Positions 9,186 through 16,499 of a stretch of DNA of 64,000 nucleotides are shown piece by piece. This DNA comes from an uncultured Paracoccaceae bacterium. Its GTDB lineage: Bacteria > Pseudomonadota > Alphaproteobacteria > Rhodobacterales > Rhodobacteraceae. The notes beneath the pieces were generated by a model. The model saw only the letters and a list, made by a program, of their open reading frames with translations, was not told the origin of the DNA and did no database searches. How positions within the stretch are numbered: the stretch's first letter is position 1; every line of letters begins with the position of its first letter. The position numbers and the translations under genes were made by a program. Location of the stretch: positions 7,501 through 71,500 of the forward strand of contig CANMQX010000012.1 of the NCBI GenBank assembly GCA_947500135.1, given 5' to 3'.

Positions 9186-10403
9186 TTAGTCTTGCGACAA
9201 TGCGTCGATTTCATCCATGATCACGGATTGGTGGCGGGGTTTGGCCACATCTTTCAGCTGCCGCAAAACGCGCAGCGCATGTTGGCGTGTGATATCGTCA
9301 GGTCGGACATATTGGCGGCACAACGGAAAGGTCACCGCAAACAATCCCGGAAAGTCGAGCTGAGGATACCGCAAGCGCGTTGACTGTCGGGGGCTGAGCC
9401 CGCCCTTGTAAACCGATGCTACAGTAAGAACAGCGGTCAGTCGGTTGATACAATCCATTGCTGTGTATGGGTCATTGATACCGGGTGACAGCGCCCTTGC
9501 GACCATTTCCACCAGTTGCTGCGCAACAAAGCCTGGGTTTTGGTTTTCGGTACGTCCCGAGCCAACGGCAAAGCACTCGATCAGATTTTGAACCTGGTCG
9601 TCGGTCACATCATCCTTCGCCCAGATCACGAATACTTCGGTCGCTGTGGTCACGAAATCACCAATCGCCACCCGCATCTCAACGTGCCAACCGTTTTCCG
9701 CCGCCAGTTCCTTCAACTGGTTGAAATTGCAGGTCTGAATATAACCAGACGTTCCCGCGCTTATACTACAAACAGGGTCATCTTGCGGCCAACCGTCTTT
9801 GTCGTCGTCTTCCCCCTGATCATCAATCATATCTCGAATCTGGCATTCCAGCCGGTAACCCAGATCGGCCGAGATCCGGCTGACATTGATTGTCTCGGGC
9901 ACGTGGTGAACGAAATAGATCATCGTGAACACGCAAATCAATGTCAGACCGATTGCCACCAAAAGTGAATATTGCGGCACAAATTGATCAACGCCACCAT
10001 CGAACCCGTCTTGTACCGAACGCAATACGACTATCGCATACACAAAGGTCGCGATCAGTATCCCCAGGCTCCACTGGTTGCCCCGGTCGCGCATGAAGTT
10101 GCCAATCAATCGCGGGCCAAAATTGCCGGATGCGAAAGACACGGCAACGATTGTCATGGAAAACATGACGCCGGTCACACCAATGATGGATTGCGCAATG
10201 ACGGCCAGTGTCGACCGGGCACCATCGGCTTGTGTGTCGATAAATGTATCAGGCAGGTTGAACGGCAGCAGATCGACGTTGCGGTCAACCCAGTCGGTCA
10301 TCCCCGCCAGTATGAGGCCCGCAATCACCAGAACCGAGGGCAGAAACCAGTAGCTTGCTCTGATATCTTGCAGCAGTTTGACAAGGAACGCGCGTTTTCC
10401 CAT
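9186..10403 (-). CDS. DUF2254 family membrane protein
   Basis: A 405-residue membrane protein with four N-terminal hydrophobic helices (ASYWFLPSVLVIAGLILAG; SIIGVTGVMFSMTIVAVSF; LGILIATFVYAIVVLRSV; SLLVAIGLTLICVFTMIYF) and a soluble half containing GYIQTCNFNQLKELA and ALSPGINDPYTAMDCINRL. The latter is the conserved DUF2254 motif. Function is not established. Its ATG shares one base with the mscS stop (TGATG), so the two are translated as an operon, which suggests a role in membrane tension or osmotic adaptation (inference only). Confidence 0.88.
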   Translation of the reverse strand: MGKRAFLVKLLQDIRASYWFLPSVLVIAGLILAGMTDWVDRNVDLLPFNLPDTFIDTQADGARSTLAVIAQSIIGVTGVMFSMTIVAVSFASGNFGPRLIGNFMRDRGNQWSLGILIATFVYAIVVLRSVQDGFDGGVDQFVPQYSLLVAIGLTLICVFTMIYFVHHVPETINVSRISADLGYRLECQIRDMIDDQGEDDDKDGWPQDDPVCSISAGTSGYIQTCNFNQLKELAAENGWHVEMRVAIGDFVTTATEVFVIWAKDDVTDDQVQNLIECFAVGSGRTENQNPGFVAQQLVEMVARALSPGINDPYTAMDCINRLTAVLTVASVYKGGLSPRQSTRLRYPQLDFPGLFAVTFPLCRQYVRPDDITRQHALRVLRQLKDVAKPRHQSVIMDEIDALSQD

Positions 10404-11299
10404 CAGGTTGCTGCAGCATCGTCGGTACTGTTTGCGATGGTCTGCATCTTAAGCGGTTCCTTGAATGTCAGGGTTCTATATGGGAATGGTATCTCAATTC
10501 CCGCATCATCCAAGGCCGATTTTACAGCCGCTACAACCTGATCGCGTGATGTACGAATGTCGATCGGTCGGGACCCGGTCCACCATGTCACTTCAAAGTC
10601 AATCGACGACGCGCCAAAGGATTGGGCAAATACCTGCACGTCCTTAATATCATCGCGCACCGTATCAACGGCTGTCACAGCGTCCTGAATCACACCCCGC
10701 GCGACATCGACATCTTCGCCATAAGCTACGCCGCAAATTATGGTGGTACGTCGTAAATCACGGTCGGTGCGGACCACCACTGCATTCTGAAACAGCATAT
10801 GATTGGGAACAACGACCAGTTGCCCATCGGTTTGGCGGATATGCGTGTCACGAATGGTGATATCCTCAACCTGACCCTCGATGTCCTCGCATTCGATGTA
10901 GTCGTTGATCCGGAACGGTTCACGCAACAAGATAAGGATGCCTGCAAGAAAGTTCTCGAACGTGTCCTTGAATGCAAAGCCAATGGCAACAGAGCCAAGC
11001 CCGAGCGTCGTCAACGCCTTGCCCGGTGTAATCGACGGGAATACGACGGTCAGAGCGATCAATGACCCAATCAACCACAGCCCGACACCCGCCATCATCG
11101 CCAGAACATTGATGAGGTTGCGACGCAGGCGGAACCGGGCACCCAACCGACGAATGACGAGTTTCAGAAATGAAACCACTGCCCAGGTCATAAGCAGCAA
11201 GGCCAACGCCACGGCCAATCGCGGGGCCGCCTCGACAAATTTTGTCACGTAGTCCGAAAGTTTAACTGTCAGTGTGGTGGTGATGTCGGCTTGTTCCAT
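10403..11299 (-). CDS. Small-conductance mechanosensitive channel (MscS family)
   Basis: A 298-residue channel that opens on membrane tension and releases solutes during hypo-osmotic shock. Three N-terminal helices are visible; the third, pore-lining helix carries the glycine/alanine pattern LTTLGLGSVAIGFAFKDTFE. The beta domain follows (PFRINDYIECEDIEGQVEDI, VVVPNHMLFQNAVV), then the cytoplasmic alpha/beta region. The ATG at 11299 is chosen because GGAGCG lies 6 bases upstream. An EcfG-type promoter lies 29-53 bases upstream. Confidence 0.93.
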   Translation of the reverse strand: MEQADITTTLTVKLSDYVTKFVEAAPRLAVALALLLMTWAVVSFLKLVIRRLGARFRLRRNLINVLAMMAGVGLWLIGSLIALTVVFPSITPGKALTTLGLGSVAIGFAFKDTFENFLAGILILLREPFRINDYIECEDIEGQVEDITIRDTHIRQTDGQLVVVPNHMLFQNAVVVRTDRDLRRTTIICGVAYGEDVDVARGVIQDAVTAVDTVRDDIKDVQVFAQSFGASSIDFEVTWWTGSRPIDIRTSRDQVVAAVKSALDDAGIEIPFPYRTLTFKEPLKMQTIANSTDDAAAT

Positions 11300-11327
11300 G
11301 ATCGCTCCGCATGTTGCAACCCGGCTT

Positions 11328-11352
11328 AACGCGCCAACATCCAATTTGTTCC
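11328..11352 (-). promoter_or_regulatory. EcfG-type promoter for mscS-DUF2254
   Basis: Minus strand: GGAAC (11352-11348), 16-base spacer, CGTT (11331-11328). It sits in the 172-base divergent gap, with a leader of about 20 bases to the mscS ATG. Confidence 0.75.
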
Positions 11353-11408
11353 ACGCCGTACCCCGCAGGTCCGCAGGCCCACGAGAAACTGGAACCCTAA
11401 AACTTTAC

Positions 11409-11433
11409 GGAACCATTCCCGGCGTGGCGTGTT
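11409..11433 (+). promoter_or_regulatory. EcfG-like promoter for the PLDc_N gene
   Basis: Plus strand: GGAAC (11409-11413), 16-base spacer, TGTT (11430-11433). One mismatch to CGTT, same spacing as the divergent mscS promoter. The small membrane protein starts about 40 bases downstream. Confidence 0.5.
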
Positions 11434-11471
11434 GGGACGGCAGAGAAAACGTGAAAACGGAGAATTTAGAT

Positions 11472-11660
11472 ATGGAATATGCAGGTATTGGTGGCGTAAT
11501 TTTGTTGGCCCTGAACATCTGGGCCATCATTTCGATTATCGGGTCAGGCGCATCCACGGGGTCAAAAGTCCTTTGGACATTGCTGGTGTTGGTGCTGCCT
11601 TTGATCGGCTTCATCATTTGGCTTGTCGCCGGACCACGCGGGGCACGCGGCATCGCCTGA
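11472..11660 (+). CDS. Small two-helix membrane protein, PLDc_N family
   Basis: A 62-residue protein: one hydrophobic helix (GIGGVILLALNIWAIISII), a short polar link (GSGASTGSK), then VLWTLLVLVLPLIGFIIWLV and a basic tail (GPRGARG). The W-x-L-L-x-x-x-x-P-x-x-G-x-x-x-W-L pattern is that of the cardiolipin synthase N-terminal (PLDc_N) domain, found here alone. Such short proteins are often stress-induced. GGAG lies 9 bases before the ATG, and a strong terminator follows 26 bases after the stop. Confidence 0.85.
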   Translation: MEYAGIGGVILLALNIWAIISIIGSGASTGSKVLWTLLVLVLPLIGFIIWLVAGPRGARGIA

Positions 11661-11686
11661 CTAACATGTTTGGTATGATGTCAGAC

Positions 11687-11720
11687 GGGCGCACCCTTGG
11701 CGGGTGCGCCCTTATTTGTT
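11687..11720 (+). terminator. Rho-independent terminator
   Basis: GGGCGCACCC (11687-11696), loop TTGGC, GGGTGCGCCC (11702-11711), then TTATTTGTT. It ends the PLDc_N transcript. Confidence 0.9.
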
Positions 11721-11746
11721 GGAAACGAACTGGATAAGATCAGCAA

Positions 11747-12133
11747 ATGGCCGACGACAAACCAGCGGGAGATCGCGCAGCTAAGGAACATGATGACCCC
11801 CGCACCGCATGGGCAGAGGACCGAACCGTTTTGGCGAATGAACGGACTTTTGCGGCTTGGATGCGGACCGGTATGGCCTGTATCGGCGTGGCGCTGGGTC
11901 TGAAAGCGGTTTTTGGGGCAACAGATTACCCGATCATCGCGAAGGTTGTTGCAGAGCTGTTTATATTTTGCGCAATATTGATTTTCTGGGCAGCGGCACG
12001 CCGGTGCCGTGCGACATTGAGCCGGATGGATGAGCATGATGCGAACGCGCAGTCGCATCAAAACATGGCTCTGACAGCAACTGTTCTTACCGCTGGGGCG
12101 GTCGCGAGCGGCGTCATTTTATGGCTGCTTTAG
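11747..12133 (+). CDS. DUF202 (YidH-like) membrane protein
   Basis: A 128-residue protein with a charged N-terminal region, the DUF202 signature RTVLANERTFAAWMRTGMA, and three hydrophobic helices (the third being LTATVLTAGAVASGVILWLL). YidH-type proteins are small inner-membrane proteins of unknown function. It lies beyond the PLDc_N terminator; no clear EcfG box was found in front of it. Confidence 0.9.
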   Translation: MADDKPAGDRAAKEHDDPRTAWAEDRTVLANERTFAAWMRTGMACIGVALGLKAVFGATDYPIIAKVVAELFIFCAILIFWAAARRCRATLSRMDEHDANAQSHQNMALTATVLTAGAVASGVILWLL

Positions 12134-12158
12134 TGCTACTTGGCACGAAGATGTTCAA

Positions 12159-12192
12159 CGATGGGCGCAGCAGGCAAACGCGCCGCCCATCG
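12159..12192. terminator. Hairpin after the DUF202 gene
   Basis: CGATGGGCG (12159-12167) pairs with CGCCCATCG (12184-12192) across a 16-base loop. It has no strong T tract. It probably acts as a 3' end or stabilising structure. Just beyond it, the minus strand reads a short open stretch ending at 12198 (WIADEPGEAVPAADVAIELE) that looks like a decayed gene end. Confidence 0.45.
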
Positions 12193-12280
12193 CTGTATTA
12201 TTCCAGTTCAATTGCGACATCCGCTGCGGGAACAGCTTCACCTGGCTCATCCGCTATCCATGTTAGAAACGCGATGAATA

Positions 12281-12540
12281 ATGTCCGTCGTCAGTCTTTC
12301 GACCTTGGTGGCGATGGTGGAAGAAGATCTTGGGATTACACTCCTTCCTAAGCTGGCCGTTGATGCCGGAATTTTTGAGAGGGCACAAATTGCATCTTGG
12401 ACAGGTAAAAGGCGCTCGCACGCGACAAGTAGCGTTGGCATGGCGCAAAAGCTCGCCTCATGCAGAACTCTTCAGGCAAGTTGCGACGTGCCTAACCTCC
12501 GCAAGAGCCGAAATTGTAGAACAGCATATTTCGCCCATAC
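12281..12540 (+). pseudogene. OxyR-like LysR regulator remnant (C-terminal fragment, frameshifted)
   Basis: Frame one reads SLSTLVAMVEEDLGITLLPK-LAVDAGI, the hallmark of the effector domain of OxyR-type LysR regulators. The sequence then slips to another frame and continues LRGHKLHLGQVKGARTRQVA-LAWRKSSPHAELFRQVATCL, the expected end of the same domain. The slip falls at or near a run of five T (around 12370). The DNA-binding N-terminus and the first half of the effector domain are missing. This is a decayed peroxide-sensor gene, not a working regulator. Nothing else was recognised between 12134 and 12636. Confidence 0.7.
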
Positions 12541-12636
12541 ATAATTGATCGCCCGAATGGTTAGATTGTCATGCAAATCAATGCGTTCGGAAGATTGCGG
12601 CCCTAGACGATATCAGAACGCAAAAGGGTTTTTGAA

Positions 12637-12819
12637 GTGTTCAGATTGGCAGGCTTTCCCTTTTCTGTCATTTCAACCACGCTGGCCGGGAGTGCGATCA
12701 TTGTGGCACTTGTTATGGGCTATGATACTCTGACGCCCATCCTCATTGCTGCCGGCATCCGTTTCGCGGCGGCTTTGCCGGCCTCGTATTGGGTGACGAA
12801 ACACATGAGCGCAACATAG
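12637..12819 (+). CDS. Small two-helix membrane protein of the Rhodobacteraceae type often mislabelled CTP synthetase
   Basis: A 60-residue protein: FSVISTTLAGSAIIVALVMG, the motif GYDTLTPILIAAGIRFAAAL, and a short tail. From memory, very similar short proteins lie next to pyrG in this family and carry the misnomer CTP synthetase; this cannot be checked here. The start is GTG with AAAAGGG upstream. It stands alone between the regulator remnant and the convergent cyd cluster. Function unknown. Confidence 0.6.
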   Translation: MFRLAGFPFSVISTTLAGSAIIVALVMGYDTLTPILIAAGIRFAAALPASYWVTKHMSAT

Positions 12820-12886
12820 TCGCATCTTCAGGTTTTCGCGCCTGTGACGGCCTACCGATTTGCGAAGTTCGTCGCGTAGACGGTAT

Positions 12887-12925
12887 AATATGTGCCGCGC
12901 CCAGAATCCGAGCGCGGCACATATT
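12887..12925. terminator. Bidirectional hairpin terminator between convergent genes
   Basis: A perfect 14-bp stem: AATATGTGCCGCGC (12887-12900) and its complement at 12912-12925, with an 11-base loop. It lies between the plus-strand small membrane protein and the end of the long minus-strand cyd cluster. Confidence 0.75.
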
Positions 12926-12932
12926 GCATTGT

Positions 12933-13367
12933 TTAGAAGCTCAAGACACGGGCGTCAGTTGCCAGAAGCCTTGCCGCCATCTCTGCAGGCTTTGCGACGC
13001 CTATCCCATCCAGCAGCACGGCCGGATCTTCACTCTGCCCCGGCAGGTAGATTGCGCAGACCTCGACGGTGGCGCCCGTATCTTCGCGGATCATCTGCAT
13101 CAAACGTTGCGGGCTCATATTGCGAGGCGCTTGGCCCGCTGTGGCACTTTCAGGCGCATCTTTCAGAGCCAAGTCTCCGGCGGGGCCACAAAGCAGGATG
13201 TGCGCTTCTGCACCTTGCTGTGCGGCAGCCATGGTCAAAACCATGGACATCAGTTGGGTTTGCGGGTCCGACGACGTTACGACAGTGACCACCTTGGACA
13301 TGTCTTGCGCAAGTGTCGACGTCGCGGTTGCTGCGACGAGAATGATGGAAAGGATGAGTTTTTTCAT
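12933..13367 (-). CDS. Periplasmic DsrE-like sulfur-relay protein
   Basis: A 144-residue protein with a Sec signal peptide (MKKLILSIILVAATATSTLA) and a DsrE/F-like fold: KVVTVVTSSDPQTQLMSMVL, AEAHILLCGPAGDLAL, SPQRLMQMIREDTGATVEVC, AKPAEMAARLLATDARVLSF. Cysteines in LLCGPAGD and VEVCAIYLPG are at positions where DsrE-family proteins may carry sulfane sulfur. Last gene of the cyd cluster; AGGAG lies 7 bases before the ATG. Inferred role: binding or relay of reduced sulfur linked to the SQR-like enzyme. The partner is unproven. Confidence 0.8.
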   Translation of the reverse strand: MKKLILSIILVAATATSTLAQDMSKVVTVVTSSDPQTQLMSMVLTMAAAQQGAEAHILLCGPAGDLALKDAPESATAGQAPRNMSPQRLMQMIREDTGATVEVCAIYLPGQSEDPAVLLDGIGVAKPAEMAARLLATDARVLSF

Positions 13368-13445
13368 CAGTAGGCTCCTGAGTGGCTGGGGATTTTCTAA
13401 TTGGTGAAAAGCACCTGATGCTCGCATTGGGGAACATCAGTTTGA

Positions 13446-13814
13446 TCAATTCTCAGAACTTTGTTTGGTGCGTTTGGAGCCGAAAAGGGATTCAAGCGTG
13501 TAGACCAGAATGGCCATGCCTATGGCCCCCGTGACCGCAATGCCAAGAAAGACAATGATGTCGACGGGGCCACCAAGGTCCGTCAGTCGGGACTCAGTCA
13601 TCACCATAACAAACCAGATCGCCAGAACTGCCCCAACCGGCATAGACAACTGAGCGAACAGAAATTTCTTCCAGCTTATGGATCGGTCGCGGATGAGAAC
13701 GAAGAGATATCCGAGAGTGACAACCACCGCGACGGCAACCATGACCCAGAACAGGCTGCGTCCGAAGATTTCTTCGAATACAGCGATCAGGGTTTCAAAA
13801 GTCATGTCTTTCAT
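13446..13814 (-). CDS. DUF5368 family membrane protein
   Basis: A 122-residue protein with three hydrophobic segments (SLFWVMVAVAVVVTLGYLFV, MPVGAVLAIWFVMVM, IIVFLGIAVTGAIGMAILVY) and a charged tail. The sequence and its position directly after a flavoprotein in a cyd operon match DUF5368, which has no assigned function. Ten bases separate it from the flavoprotein gene, so co-transcription and possibly physical partnership (a membrane anchor for the exported flavoprotein) are plausible inferences. Confidence 0.75.
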   Translation of the reverse strand: MKDMTFETLIAVFEEIFGRSLFWVMVAVAVVVTLGYLFVLIRDRSISWKKFLFAQLSMPVGAVLAIWFVMVMTESRLTDLGGPVDIIVFLGIAVTGAIGMAILVYTLESLFGSKRTKQSSEN

Positions 13815-13824
13815 AACGCGTCTC

Positions 13825-15123
13825 CTATGCCCTGCCGCGCAGCATGGCGTTGTAGGTGGCCTTGAGCGCCACCTCCTTCATCAGCCAGCTGATCCACAAC
13901 TCTTCAAGCGGGGCGATCAGGCCCGGAAATGATGGGACAAGATTGTCGTTATAGTCGAACTCCACCAACATGGCGCGACCGATCCGAGTGACCATCGGGC
14001 AGGACGTGTAGCCGTTGTAGGTCTCGGTTCCTTCCCGGCCTTCGATCCCGGCGACGATGTGATCCTCGACCACCGGTACCTGCCACTTGACGCTGGCAGC
14101 AGTCTTGCCCTTGGGCACACCTGCGACATCACCCAAGGCAAAGACTTCCGGGTAGCGAAGATGTCGCAGGGTCTGCATGTCACATTCGACCCATCCCTGA
14201 TCCGTCCACCTGTCCGCCCAAGCGAGACCGGACTGGATGACAAATTCAGGTGCACGCTGTGGTGGAATGACGTGAATGTAATCGTAGTCAACAACTTCCA
14301 CACCTCCACTAACTGCAAAAGTCGCGCGTTTCGTGCTGGCATCAATCGCCGTCAGCGTTCGATTCATCATCGTGCCAACGCCCCGGTCCTCAAACAGCAT
14401 TCGCACCTTCTCGGCCACAATCGGCACACCGAATAGCGACGATTGCGGCGCGGCATAGACCATGTTCATCTTACCCGCGTTCCCTGCCCGCCGCGCAATG
14501 TCGTCGATCAGGAACGTATGCTTGAGCGGAGCACCCGCGCACTTCATCTCGGTCGCCGGCCGGGTGAACAGCCCCGTTCCACCCTCTTCGGTGAAGCGGC
14601 GGGCAGCAGCCCATGTCCGCGCGGCATAGTTCGGACCCGCATAAAGCGCGCCAATGCCGTTCTCACCCACCATGTCGAGGCTGAAGCCGTCAATCGCGTC
14701 GTGATCAAGGACAAGGCCTGGCGCGACGACAAGCCAATCATAGGGCAGTGTTTCGCCGCTCTGAGTTGAAACCGTCTTGGCCTCGGCATCGACAGCTGCC
14801 ACCCATTCAGCTAGCCAGGTTACCCCATCGGGCAACCATTGTGCTGTGTCAGACACCACATAGTCAGACCGTTTCAGACCCGCGGCGACCAGCGTCAGCC
14901 CGGGTTGGTAAAGATGATTCCGACGCGGATCAATCAAGGTGATCTGGGCACCGTCAAGACGACGCACCAGACGGTTGGCCAGCGCAGTGCCCGCAGCGCC
15001 AGCACCAATTATTATGATCCGGGCCGATGTCTGGATCAGGTTGCTCTGTGCTGCTACATCGCCCGAGATGAGCGATGCAGCCGCCCCACCACCCGCAGCA
15101 GTCAAGAATTGTCTTCTGTCCAT
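13825..15123 (-). CDS. Tat-exported FAD-dependent oxidoreductase, sulfide:quinone oxidoreductase-like
   Basis: A 432-residue flavoprotein with a twin-arginine leader (MDRRQFLTAAGGGAAASL), an FAD Rossmann motif (IIIIGAGAAGTALANRL) and the SQR pattern DPRRNHLYQPGLTLVAAG. Two cysteines sit where SQR redox cysteines occur: EMKCAGAPLK and GYTSCPMVTR. The third cysteine of classical SQR is not seen in its usual region. The C-terminal FPGLIAPLEELWISWLMKEV resembles the SQR membrane-anchoring region. Likely role: periplasmic oxidation of sulfide or another sulfur donor into the quinone pool next to a bd oxidase. A flavocytochrome c-like role is the alternative. Confidence 0.8.
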   Translation of the reverse strand: MDRRQFLTAAGGGAAASLISGDVAAQSNLIQTSARIIIIGAGAAGTALANRLVRRLDGAQITLIDPRRNHLYQPGLTLVAAGLKRSDYVVSDTAQWLPDGVTWLAEWVAAVDAEAKTVSTQSGETLPYDWLVVAPGLVLDHDAIDGFSLDMVGENGIGALYAGPNYAARTWAAARRFTEEGGTGLFTRPATEMKCAGAPLKHTFLIDDIARRAGNAGKMNMVYAAPQSSLFGVPIVAEKVRMLFEDRGVGTMMNRTLTAIDASTKRATFAVSGGVEVVDYDYIHVIPPQRAPEFVIQSGLAWADRWTDQGWVECDMQTLRHLRYPEVFALGDVAGVPKGKTAASVKWQVPVVEDHIVAGIEGREGTETYNGYTSCPMVTRIGRAMLVEFDYNDNLVPSFPGLIAPLEELWISWLMKEVALKATYNAMLRGRA

Positions 15124-15175
15124 TTTCCCACCTTCTTTAAGAACGCACTGACAACATGCACATCCCGCCGTTCGC

Positions 15176-15316
15176 TTAGTCGCCAACGACCACGGATGTT
15201 GGTTCGCGATCTTCTTCTGTGAGTCTGCGATCACGTTGCATTTCCAGCCACATGGCGTTCATGACAGCAAAAATCGCAGCAAGCGGGAGGCCAAGAAGCC
15301 AAGCAAAATACCACAT
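15176..15316 (-). CDS. cydX: CydX, small subunit of cytochrome bd oxidase
   Basis: A 46-residue single-helix protein MWYFAWLLGLPLAAIFAVMN-AMWLE, closely matching the CydX start (M-W-Y-F-A-W-x-L-G). CydX stabilises the haems of the CydAB complex. A charged tail follows. It starts 14 bases after cydB and is preceded by AGGA. Confidence 0.93.
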   Translation of the reverse strand: MWYFAWLLGLPLAAIFAVMNAMWLEMQRDRRLTEEDREPTSVVVGD

Positions 15317-15330
15317 TGGTCGATCCTTTC

Positions 15331-16494
15331 TCAGTAAACACTGTCGGAATTTCCGGTGACGTCGGCTTCGGTGACCTTGCCCCAGAGCACTTTGTAGACC
15401 CATGCGGTGTACATCAGGATCAGCGGCATGAAGATTGCGGTGCAGATCAGCATGATGAACAGAGTTATATGGGAAGAAGAAGAGTCCCAAACGGTTAGCG
15501 AAGAATCCGGATGCGCGGTCGACGGCAAGATGAATGGAAACATCGTCAGTCCAACGGAGGAGATCACGCAAGTGATCGCCAACTTTGACCAGAGCAGCGT
15601 TGATACTTCACGCCCGGCCCGCAAGCCTTGAATAGCCAGTGCCATTCCGACAAATCCCATTGCGGGCGCAACGGCGATCCACGGACGCTCGGCATAGACC
15701 GACAACCAGGACCCACCGCGCGCCACCTCTGAGTATAGCGGATTCGACGGTCCATCCCTCACGACATCATCTACGAAAGCAAACCCGTCAATCCCGACCG
15801 CCAGCCACAATCCACCTAGCGCATAGCCAGCCATCGCGGTCATGCCGGCTAGGGCGCCAATGCGGCGGGCACGTCGGGCCACAAGGCCTTCGGATTTTAG
15901 GCAGAGCCAGGCTGCACCGTGCATCAGGAGCATTGAGAGGGATACGACACCGGCGAGCAAAGCAAAGGGACGCAAGAGGCCAATGAATTTGATTGCGAAG
16001 TTGCCGTCATATCGCGGCATCAGCATCTCGTTCAGATGAAAAGGCACTCCCAAGAGCACGTTGCCCACAGCCACACCAAAGAGCAGCGCAGGAACCGCGC
16101 CGCCTGCGAACAAGGCCCAGTCCCAACTGGCCCGCCATTTGGGACTTTCACGCTTGGAACGGTAGGTGAAGGCGACCGGTCGAACAATCAACGCTGCAAG
16201 AACAACGAACATTGCAAGGTAAAAGCCTGAGAAGCTGACGGCATATAGCGGTGGCCAAGCGGCGAAGATTGCACCGCCACCCAAGACGAACCAGACTTGG
16301 TTCCCTTCCCAGACCGGACCGACAGTGTTGATCACAACACGCCGCTCCACGTCCGTCTTTGCGACGAAAGGCAAGAGCGCACCGACGCCCATGTCGAAGC
16401 CGTCGGTGAGTGCGAAGCCAATCAGCAGCACGCCCAAGAGCGCCCACCAGATCACCCGCAAGATTTCATAGTCGATCAATTCATGAAGGATCAT
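15331..16494 (-). CDS. cydB: Cytochrome bd ubiquinol oxidase subunit II
   Basis: A 387-residue membrane protein of CydB length and pattern: WWALLGVLLIGFALTDGFDM, GPVWEGNQVWFVLGGGAIFA, a middle loop WDWALFAGGAVPALLFG, and the end FMLICTAIFMPLILMYTAW-type sequence. It pairs with CydA to form the oxygen-reducing quinol oxidase with high oxygen affinity and resistance to sulfide and nitric oxide. It starts 5 bases after cydA. Confidence 0.97.
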   Translation of the reverse strand: MILHELIDYEILRVIWWALLGVLLIGFALTDGFDMGVGALLPFVAKTDVERRVVINTVGPVWEGNQVWFVLGGGAIFAAWPPLYAVSFSGFYLAMFVVLAALIVRPVAFTYRSKRESPKWRASWDWALFAGGAVPALLFGVAVGNVLLGVPFHLNEMLMPRYDGNFAIKFIGLLRPFALLAGVVSLSMLLMHGAAWLCLKSEGLVARRARRIGALAGMTAMAGYALGGLWLAVGIDGFAFVDDVVRDGPSNPLYSEVARGGSWLSVYAERPWIAVAPAMGFVGMALAIQGLRAGREVSTLLWSKLAITCVISSVGLTMFPFILPSTAHPDSSLTVWDSSSSHITLFIMLICTAIFMPLILMYTAWVYKVLWGKVTEADVTGNSDSVY

Positions 16495-16499
16495 TGCAT

